12,220 bases of DNA from DUPQ01 sp022706885. GTDB lineage: Bacteria; Bacillota; Clostridia; DUPQ01. The translations under genes and the position numbers were made by a program. The notes beneath the pieces are model-generated. The model was not told where the DNA came from. It made no database searches and worked only from the letters and a program-made list of their open reading frames with translations. Where the stretch lies: assembly GCA_022706885.1 (NCBI GenBank), contig JAKJBR010000037.1, forward strand, positions 1 through 12,220, read 5' to 3'. Positions 6,356 to 12,220 of the stretch are shown piece after piece (position 1 is the first letter of the stretch; each line of letters opens with the position of its first letter).

Positions 6356-7990
6356 ATGCCGATTACGGAGATACTGGAGAAAAACGCCGGGCTGTATCCT
6401 GATGATGTGAGTTTAGTGGAGATAAACCCCGAATTGCAGGAAAAGCGACAAGTGACATGGAAGGAATTCGAACTTATCGAAACAAATCCCAAAGAGCATT
6501 ACAGAAAAGAGATTACCTGGAAAGAGTTTAATGACAAAGCCAACAGATTTGCCAATTTTCTGATAGCTAACGGAATTACCAAAGGTAAAAAGGTTGCCAT
6601 TCTTCTGATGAATTGTATAGAGTGGCTGCCTATATATTTCGGTATACTTAAAACCGGTGCTTTGGTTGTGCCTTTGAATTACAGGTATACGGCTGAAGAA
6701 ATAAGGTACTGTTTGAATTTGTCGGAAAGCAACGCCCTTATATTCGGCTATGAGTTCATAAGCAGGATAGAGAGCATAAAAGAGCAGATTACTGATATAA
6801 AGCCGCTGATTTATACCGGTAAGGACTGTCCGAAGTTTGCCGTAAGTTATGAGGCTGAGGTGGAAAAATACCCAGCTGTTTCTCCAAAGGTGGAGATATC
6901 CGATGACGATGATGCCGCAATGTACTTTTCATCGGGAACCACGGGATTTCCTAAAGCGATACTGCATACTCATTCCAGTCTGGTGTCGGCATGCATTACG
7001 GAAAACATGCATCACGGACAGACCAGACAGGATAATTTTTTATGCATACCTCCGTTGTACCATACCGGAGCCAAAATGCACTGGTTCGGCAGCTTTCTGG
7101 TGGGCAGCAAAGCGGTTCTTCTTAGGGGTGTAAAGCCCAAGTGGATACTTAAGGCGGTAAGTGAAGAGAAAATAACCATTGTATGGCTTCTTGTACCGTG
7201 GGCTCAGGATATTTTGGACTGTCTGGAAAGAGGAGAACTGAATCTTGATGACTATGATCTGGACCAGTGGAGACTGATGCATATAGGGGCACAACCTGTT
7301 CCTCCCAGTCTTATCAGACGCTGGAAAACATATTTTCCCGACCATGACTATGACACCAATTACGGACTGAGTGAATCCATCGGCCCGGGATGCGTGCACC
7401 TGGGGCTGGAGAATATACATAAAGTCGGAGCGATAGGACTTGCGGGATACGGATGGTCAACCAGGATAGTGGATGAAAAAGGGTGCGATGTTGCAAACGG
7501 CGAAGTGGGTGAATTGCTGGTAAAGGGGCCGGGAGTAATGAAATGTTACTACGGCGACAAAGCGGCTACCGATGCCGTTCTCAAGGACGGATGGCTTTAT
7601 ACGGGAGATATGGCTAAGCGGGACGGTGACGGTTTTATATATCTTGTGGATAGGAAAAAGGATGTCATTATTACGGGCGGTGAAAATCTTTATCCCGTAC
7701 AGATAGAAGATTTCTTAAGAGGTCATGATGCGATAAAGGATGTTGCAGTCATAGGACTTCCCGATAAAAGAGTAGGGGAAATTGCCGCCGCTATTGTGGA
7801 ACTGAAAGAGGGTTATCAATGTACAAAAGAAGAGTTGGATGCCTTTTGTCTGGCATTACCGAGGTATAAAAGACCCAGAGCCATCATTTTTGACAAGGTT
7901 CCCAGAAATCCTACCGGTAAGATTGAAAAGCCCAAGATACGGGAGAAGTACTGTAAGATGAGTGTGGTGGAGCTGCAGATCAGTACATAA
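6356..7990 (+). CDS. Acyl-CoA synthetase / AMP-dependent ligase (ANL superfamily)
   Basis: A 544-residue adenylate-forming enzyme that activates a carboxylic acid with ATP and joins it to CoA. Core motifs are in order: P-loop SSGTTGFPK (192-200), IPPLYHTG (231-238), HIGAQPVPP (309-317), NYGLSES (335-341), GWLYTGD (412-418), VDRKKDVIITGGENLYP (431-447) and PRNPTGKIEK (516-525) with catalytic Lys522 in the mobile C-terminal domain. Normal length and an intact lysine argue for an active enzyme. The acid cannot be named; the sequence looks more like the medium/long-chain and aromatic-acid ligase groups than acetyl-CoA synthetase. The N-terminus holds a duplicated 20-residue unit (see the repeat entry). 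AGGA five bases before the ATG supports the start. The next gene, cdaA, is 111 bases away and functionally unrelated. Confidence 0.9.
   Translation: MPITEILEKNAGLYPDDVSLVEINPELQEKRQVTWKEFELIETNPKEHYRKEITWKEFNDKANRFANFLIANGITKGKKVAILLMNCIEWLPIYFGILKTGALVVPLNYRYTAEEIRYCLNLSESNALIFGYEFISRIESIKEQITDIKPLIYTGKDCPKFAVSYEAEVEKYPAVSPKVEISDDDDAAMYFSSGTTGFPKAILHTHSSLVSACITENMHHGQTRQDNFLCIPPLYHTGAKMHWFGSFLVGSKAVLLRGVKPKWILKAVSEEKITIVWLLVPWAQDILDCLERGELNLDDYDLDQWRLMHIGAQPVPPSLIRRWKTYFPDHDYDTNYGLSESIGPGCVHLGLENIHKVGAIGLAGYGWSTRIVDEKGCDVANGEVGELLVKGPGVMKCYYGDKAATDAVLKDGWLYTGDMAKRDGDGFIYLVDRKKDVIITGGENLYPVQIEDFLRGHDAIKDVAVIGLPDKRVGEIAAAIVELKEGYQCTKEELDAFCLALPRYKRPRAIIFDKVPRNPTGKIEKPKIREKYCKMSVVELQIST
6416..6535 (+). 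repeat. Diverged 60-base tandem duplication inside the acyl-CoA synthetase
   Basis: Residues 21-40 (VEINPELQEKRQVTWKEFEL) and 41-60 (IETNPKEHYRKEITWKEFND) are adjacent copies sharing E-x-NP and TWKEF with identical spacing (8 of 20 identical, several conservative changes). Other ANL enzymes need one such unit, just before the A-N-R-F-A helix, so one copy is extra. The DNA copies differ at most third codon positions, so the event is old and the frame has been kept. Confidence 0.7.
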
Positions 7991-8048
7991 ACCGTTTAAT
8001 TGCATTTAAAGTATATAAAAAGTGCATTAAAATATGTGCATACCGTTA

Positions 8049-8064
8049 TATAATGATATATAAT
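8049..8064 (+). promoter_or_regulatory. Overlapping candidate -10 boxes upstream of cdaA
   Basis: Two TATAAT hexamers (8049-8054 and 8059-8064) lie 10 bases apart in an AT-rich stretch. For the second, TGTGCA (8035-8040) at 18 bases is a poor -35. TGCAT is repeated at 8001, 8023 and 8037 just upstream. This is the likely promoter region of cdaA-cdaR-glmM, with modest support. Confidence 0.4.
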
Positions 8065-8101
8065 TAGTGTGGTAATGTACTAAGACCTATGTGGGGGCAC
8101 A

Positions 8102-8977
8102 ATGTTTAATCAGATAGATTGGGTAGAACAAATTAAATATTTCAGTTTGGAATTGTCCAGTCCTTTTGCCGTTATATCCGCATTAATCGATATAGCGATT
8201 GTTTCCTTCCTTGTATATAAACTGATGATTTTTGTAAAGGAAATAAGAGCATGGAGCCTGCTGAAAGGGTTGCTGGTTATTGTTTTTGTTGCAATTGTAA
8301 GCAATCTTCTGGGCTTGCAGATTATGACCTTTATATTCAACAATATAATTACCTTTGCGGCATTGTCCGTTGTGGTTTTATTTCAGCCGGAGATACGCAA
8401 AGTCTTGGAGAGACTGGGAACCAGTGAGATTACGCATTTCTTCTCCAGTACCGGTTCCGATGAGACGCTGATGATTACTACGGTGGTGGATGAGATAGTA
8501 AAGGCATGTGAGAGTATGTCGGACAGGTATATCGGTGCCCTTATAGTCATTGAGAAGTCCACAAAAATAGGGGAGTTTATCAATACCGGGATACAGTTGA
8601 ATGCCGATGTGTCAAAAGAGATTTTGGAGAATATATTTGTTCCTAAAACTCCTTTACACGACGGTGCAGTTATTATACGTAAGGACAAAATTGTTGCCGC
8701 AGCCTGCCTGCTGCCTCTTACCGATAACCCCAATCTTAGCACCGAACTGGGCATGAGACACAGAGGCGGTTTGGGTATTACCGAGGTGTCGGACTGTATA
8801 GCGGTAATAGTTTCGGAAGAGAGCGGAAGAATATCCTATGCTTCTAACGGAGGGCTTGTACGAAACTTAAGTCCCGATTCCTTGCGTAAGGCACTGCTTA
8901 TGAATCTTGTCAGAGAGAAAAGGGATAAGAACAGAATAGGGAAGATTAGAAGGAAGGGCGGAAAGAATGTGGAATAG
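8102..8977 (+). CDS. cdaA: Diadenylate cyclase CdaA
   Basis: A 291-residue membrane-anchored enzyme that condenses two ATP into the second messenger c-di-AMP, which controls potassium and osmolyte transport and wall homeostasis. Three hydrophobic helices (about 22-41, 52-70, 73-94) are followed by the DAC domain (about 97-260). Both active-site motifs are intact: DGA at 187-189 (LHDGAVI) and RHR at 219-221 (GMRHRGGLG). The basic tail (RRKGGK) is long. Length and layout match Firmicute CdaA. The start ATG has an unusual GTGGGGG in place of a typical Shine-Dalgarno sequence. The end overlaps cdaR by 11 bases, and glmM follows, the conserved arrangement in which CdaR and GlmM modulate cyclase activity. 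Confidence 0.97.
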   Translation: MFNQIDWVEQIKYFSLELSSPFAVISALIDIAIVSFLVYKLMIFVKEIRAWSLLKGLLVIVFVAIVSNLLGLQIMTFIFNNIITFAALSVVVLFQPEIRKVLERLGTSEITHFFSSTGSDETLMITTVVDEIVKACESMSDRYIGALIVIEKSTKIGEFINTGIQLNADVSKEILENIFVPKTPLHDGAVIIRKDKIVAAACLLPLTDNPNLSTELGMRHRGGLGITEVSDCIAVIVSEESGRISYASNGGLVRNLSPDSLRKALLMNLVREKRDKNRIGKIRRKGGKNVE

Positions 8978-10472
8978 GATTAAGAAAAATCTTTTCTTTA
9001 AGATTTTGGCAGTGTTTATAGCTATCATCATATGGTTCATAGTTTCCGTAAACAATAATCCCATTGAAGTAAAAACCCTTTCCGTTCCCATTCAGATACA
9101 GAACGAAAGGAATCTTTCCTTAAGAAATCTGAAAATTGTTAATGATTTTGATAATTTTATTGATGTTCAGGTTAAGGGTGTCGCTACCGAGGTGAACAAG
9201 GTTTCCGCTTCGGATTTTACCGCATATGTCGATTATGTTGAAATAATCAACGAATCGATAACGGAACTTACCGTAAAGGGACTTAATTACAGCGGCAACG
9301 CAAATATAACTTATTCCTGTAAAGAAGGGGATGAAACCAAGGCAATAAAAGTGGAGCGACTTATATCTTCGGAATTTCCCGTTACGGTAAATTTCAACGG
9401 GGAACCGGCGGAGGGATATGAGCTGGTTTCTTATTCGGTCATTCCGGATATTCAGTCGGTCAATGATGTTACATCCATGATAACGGGTATAAGCGGTATT
9501 CAGGTGGATATCGATCTGGATGATGCAACACAGTCTTTCACATTAAGAAAAGCCTGTATCGTATACGACAGGAATATGCATGTCATGAATGAATATACAA
9601 ACACCATTACTGTCGATGTCAGTGTAATCATCGGTAAAAGGGTGAATATTGTAAGTAAACTTACGGGAACTGCCAATCTCGGAGGCAACCACATGTATAT
9701 AAGCGATTCGCCGGAATATAACTGCGCGATTATCGTCGGCGATAATTCGATAGTTAAAGATATCAATACCGTTTACACCAAACCTGTGGATATTTCGGGA
9801 AAAACCCAATCATATACAACGGAAGCCGATCTGGACATTCCCTCAAATTTAAAAGTATATACGACGGATTATGTATTGAATACGGGCAATAAAGTACTGC
9901 TGAATATTGTTATAGAGCAGCTTACAACCAGGGAATTCGAGTTCGGTATAGAAGAATTGAGAATAAGAAATAAAAATATTCTTAAGGAATATACAATAAG
10001 AGAAGAAATGTTCAAACTCACACTCAAAGGAAGGACCGCTACTTTGGCTGCGATTACCAAACAACAGATTGTACCGTATATTGACGTTCTGGATATGGGA
10101 GACGGAAACGGACATCGTAATGTAAGCATACTGTCACTGGGAAACAATGTGGTGCTGTCCGAGTCGCCTGCCCTTAACATATATGTTGAGACCATAGCGA
10201 CCTATTCGATTGACAGCAACAGGATATTGCTGACCAATATAGACACAAATCTTATCTATTCCATACAGAATGAGACTTTTAACATGAGACTTGTGGGCTT
10301 AAGTGCCGATATCTCCGATACAGATATTTCCGAAATGAAGTTTTATGTAAATGTACAGGACCTTAAAGAAGGTGTACATATGGTGGATGTGATAATAAAA
10401 GATGTCAATCTTCCGGAGAATGTGCGGTTTTACGAGGACATGCAGGTTGCGGTCGAGATAACCGCACCGTAA
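8967..10472 (+). CDS. cdaR: YbbR-domain regulator of diadenylate cyclase, CdaR
   Basis: A 501-residue protein with one N-terminal membrane helix (about 9-28, after WNRIKKN) and a long extracytoplasmic part built of YbbR beta repeats. I see about five units, near 36-130, 135-220, 225-317, 321-408 and 411-498, each with the rise from a VxV(N/D/K)(F/L)xG strand to a closing hydrophobic strand. In B. subtilis and relatives CdaR binds CdaA through the membrane and changes c-di-AMP output. No catalytic residues are expected. ATG 8967 lies inside the cdaA 3' end, with AAGGGCGGAAAG upstream, so translation is probably coupled. The C-terminus stops right after the last repeat, with no Pro-rich tail. 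Repeat boundaries are judged by eye. Confidence 0.92.
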   Translation: MWNRIKKNLFFKILAVFIAIIIWFIVSVNNNPIEVKTLSVPIQIQNERNLSLRNLKIVNDFDNFIDVQVKGVATEVNKVSASDFTAYVDYVEIINESITELTVKGLNYSGNANITYSCKEGDETKAIKVERLISSEFPVTVNFNGEPAEGYELVSYSVIPDIQSVNDVTSMITGISGIQVDIDLDDATQSFTLRKACIVYDRNMHVMNEYTNTITVDVSVIIGKRVNIVSKLTGTANLGGNHMYISDSPEYNCAIIVGDNSIVKDINTVYTKPVDISGKTQSYTTEADLDIPSNLKVYTTDYVLNTGNKVLLNIVIEQLTTREFEFGIEELRIRNKNILKEYTIREEMFKLTLKGRTATLAAITKQQIVPYIDVLDMGDGNGHRNVSILSLGNNVVLSESPALNIYVETIATYSIDSNRILLTNIDTNLIYSIQNETFNMRLVGLSADISDTDISEMKFYVNVQDLKEGVHMVDVIIKDVNLPENVRFYEDMQVAVEITAP

Positions 10473-10541
10473 CTGGTAAATGAATAAGATTGAACATTAA
10501 GATTCTAAAGCAAAAAGCACAAATTCAGGTGTGGAGGTACT

Positions 10542-11888
10542 ATGGGAAAAATATTCGGTACTGACGGAGCAAGGGGTATAGCCAATAAAGAGTTGACTGT
10601 AAGCCTTGCTTTTGATTTGGGAAAAGCCGGCGCTTATGTTCTGGCGGGGGAAAACCGTCATAAACCCAAGATACTGATAGGAGCCGATACCAGAATATCG
10701 TCGGATATGCTTATGTCCGCTACCGAAGCGGGCTTATGCGCGATGGGAGCCGAGGTTATAAGGGCGGGAGTTATCACCACCCCTGCGGTAGCATATCTTA
10801 CAAAGTTTTACAACTGCGATGCGGGTATTGTCATATCCGCCTCACACAATTCCTATGAGTATAACGGGATAAAATTCTTCAACAGGGACGGATTCAAACT
10901 GCCCGATGAGACGGAAAATCATATAGAGAGTATTATTACCGATAAAGTCGAGATAAGTGTAAAGTCACATGATGAGATAGGCAGAATACATAAGGATTGT
11001 GAATGTGTCGAGGCGTATTGTGATTTTCTTATAAATAATTGCAATACCGATCTTTCAGGGTTGAATATACTTCTGGATTGTGCAAACGGTGCCGCAAGTG
11101 CGATAGCTCCCAAAGTATTTGAAAGGACCGGATGCAAAGTTGCACACATTCACTCCTCACCCGACGGTCTGAATATAAACAGAGAATGCGGATCCACTCA
11201 TATCAACAGTCTGGCGGAGCATGTTAAAGAAGGCGGTTTTGATATCGGTTTTGCTTATGATGGAGATGCCGACCGGCTTATTGCGGTATCGGAAAGGGGA
11301 GAAGTTATTGACGGTGATGTGCTTATGTCGGTGCTTGCTCTGTACTTAAGAGGCAAAGGACTGCTGTACAAAGACACCCTGGTGGCCACCGAAATGAGCA
11401 ATATGGGTATTACCGTTTTCGGCAAGAACAACTCCATAGAAATTATAAGGACAAAAGTCGGAGACAGATATGTGACGGAAGAGATGCGAAGAGGCGGATA
11501 TGCAGTCGGAGGAGAACAGTCGGGACATATTGTTCTTTTACCGTACACCACAACGGGTGACGGCATTTTAGCATCGTTGAAAATTGCCGAGATACTTGCG
11601 GAGAATAACATTAAAGCAAGCAGCTTCTTTGAAATAATGAAACCTCTTCCTCAGGTGCTTGTCAATGTGCGAGTGGATAATGAAATGAAGGGCAAGCTGA
11701 AGGATGATATGGAAATTCAGTCACTTTCAGAGAAAGTTTCCAAGGAACTGGGCGGTGCCGGAAGGGTGATGGTAAGGGCTTCCGGAACCGAACCTCTGAT
11801 AAGAGTAATGATAGAGGGCGAGGATTACGCTTTTATAGAAAACCGGGCCAATATGATAGCCGATAGGATAAGATTAAAACTCGGCTGA
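10542..11888 (+). CDS. glmM: Phosphoglucosamine mutase GlmM
   Basis: A 448-residue cytoplasmic enzyme that converts glucosamine-6-phosphate to glucosamine-1-phosphate on the way to UDP-GlcNAc for peptidoglycan. All four alpha-phosphohexomutase sites are present: the opening FGTDGARG (5-12), the phosphoserine loop ISASHNSYEYNG with Ser101, the Mg2+ loop DGDADR (240-245), the sugar-binding GGEQSGH (323-329) and the phosphate-binding RASGTEP (412-418). The length equals B. subtilis GlmM. GGAGG lies just before the ATG. It is third in the cdaA-cdaR-glmM operon, 69 bases after cdaR; in several Firmicutes GlmM binds CdaA and lowers c-di-AMP synthesis, linking wall precursor flux to the messenger. 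Confidence 0.97.
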   Translation: MGKIFGTDGARGIANKELTVSLAFDLGKAGAYVLAGENRHKPKILIGADTRISSDMLMSATEAGLCAMGAEVIRAGVITTPAVAYLTKFYNCDAGIVISASHNSYEYNGIKFFNRDGFKLPDETENHIESIITDKVEISVKSHDEIGRIHKDCECVEAYCDFLINNCNTDLSGLNILLDCANGAASAIAPKVFERTGCKVAHIHSSPDGLNINRECGSTHINSLAEHVKEGGFDIGFAYDGDADRLIAVSERGEVIDGDVLMSVLALYLRGKGLLYKDTLVATEMSNMGITVFGKNNSIEIIRTKVGDRYVTEEMRRGGYAVGGEQSGHIVLLPYTTTGDGILASLKIAEILAENNIKASSFFEIMKPLPQVLVNVRVDNEMKGKLKDDMEIQSLSEKVSKELGGAGRVMVRASGTEPLIRVMIEGEDYAFIENRANMIADRIRLKLG

Positions 11889-12110
11889 TAAATATGAATA
11901 TTTTGAAACCGATTTATTCATTTTTCATAAGTTTAAAACCATGAATTTACTTAGAAAACCTAAAAAACAGCATTAGTTAGTCATTTTTATGCAAATTGTG
12001 TCCGGAATGTGAACTCAATGTGAAAAAATATGTTGACACTTTTTCATGTGCATGATATTATGACTAAAACTTTATTTATAAAGAGTTATTTACTACGAGG
12101 AGGTAAAATT
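11889..12110 (+). other. Intergenic region between glmM and a lipoprotein gene
   Basis: An AT-rich stretch with no gene. ATGAATA (11894-11900) and TATTCAT (11915-11921) followed by four T could be a poor terminator for the cdaA operon, but the stem is AT-only with a 14-base loop. The right half contains the promoter described separately and the leader with GAGGAGG. Confidence 0.5.
12033..12061 (+). promoter_or_regulatory. Strong promoter of the downstream lipoprotein gene
   Basis: A perfect TTGACA (12033-12038), 17 bases, then TATTAT (12056-12061) preceded by TGA (extended -10). The transcript should start near 12068, leaving a leader of about 43 bases that ends in GAGGAGG seven to eight bases before the ATG. 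Confidence 0.8.
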
Positions 12111-12220
12111 ATGAAATTCAAAACAAAGAGCATACTCAGCATCATGCTTGTAGTGATTCTTTGCATAGGTATGTTAGCAAGCTGTACGCCTAAAGCTAAA
12201 AAAGGCGAAGCTACCATACT
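12111..12220 (+). CDS. Lipoprotein, N-terminal fragment (3' end outside window)
   Basis: Only 36 codons are inside the window. They encode a type II signal peptide: charged MKFKTK, a hydrophobic core (about 8-23) and the lipobox LASC with Cys25 as the lipid-modified residue, followed by a Lys-rich linker (TPKAKKGEAT). The mature protein would be anchored on the outer face of the membrane. Clostridial proteins with this start are very often ABC-transporter substrate-binding proteins, but nothing beyond the signal peptide is present to prove it. Expression should be high, judging from the near-consensus promoter and strong ribosome binding site. Confidence 0.8.
   Translation, partial: MKFKTKSILSIMLVVILCIGMLASCTPKAKKGEATI

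Noticed and set aside
7991..8101. Possible c-di-AMP (ydaO-type) riboswitch or other structured leader before cdaA
   Set aside because: The region is only 111 bases, very AT-rich and lacks the conserved GC stems of that aptamer class.
9500..10195. Several minus-strand open frames of 88-108 codons inside cdaR, and similar ones inside other genes
   Set aside because: They lie opposite well-supported coding sequence, have no ribosome binding site and show no domain pattern; shadows of the real genes.
10473..10541. glmS-like ribozyme or structured RNA before glmM
   Set aside because: The gap is 69 bases with no conserved core or pairing; it is an ordinary intergenic spacer ending in GGAGG.
11894..11925. 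ATGAATA/TATTCAT hairpin with T-run as the glmM operon terminator
   Set aside because: The stem is only seven A/T pairs with a 14-base loop; too weak to call as a terminator.

Overview
The window looks like chromosomal DNA of a low-to-moderate GC anaerobic Firmicute, most likely class Clostridia. The evidence is the cdaA-cdaR-glmM order, a PerR-type regulator coupled to rubrerythrin, strong purine-rich ribosome binding sites, consensus sigma-A-type promoters and frequent ATA/AGA codons. I cannot name a genus. No tRNA, rRNA, CRISPR array, transposase or phage gene is visible.

Left part (1-3417): the 3' end of a URO-D superfamily gene enters from the left edge. It converges on a gene for a DUF368 membrane protein, a family now linked to undecaprenyl-phosphate recycling (PopT type), which has a clear promoter of its own. 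Two tandem Amidohydro_2 genes follow, 10 bases apart. Their products align without gaps at about 53% identity. The first has Gly where the second has the usual catalytic Asp (position 257 in both).

Middle (3418-7990): perR and rubrerythrin form a translationally coupled oxidative-stress operon with a good promoter. It ends at a hairpin that looks bidirectional and is shared with a convergent full-length URO-D/methyltransferase-like gene. Divergent from that gene is a YhcH/YiaL-type sugar-metabolism gene. Its true start is probably ATG 5797, and a perfect 6-5-6 inverted repeat sits directly upstream of its -10 box. Next is an acyl-CoA synthetase whose N-terminus carries an unusual 20-residue tandem duplication.

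Right part (7991-12220): this is the conserved signalling and cell-wall operon: cdaA (c-di-AMP synthase), cdaR (YbbR-domain regulator, overlapping cdaA by 11 bases) and glmM (phosphoglucosamine mutase). After it, a near-consensus extended -10 promoter drives a lipoprotein gene cut off by the window edge.

Functionally, the right part is core housekeeping and the left and middle are accessory catabolism plus stress defence. The least explained content is the group of two URO-D proteins and two Amidohydro_2 paralogues (one probably catalytically altered), near the YhcH gene and the CoA ligase. A shared pathway for them is conjecture; no corrinoid protein, reductive activator or transporter is visible to support it.
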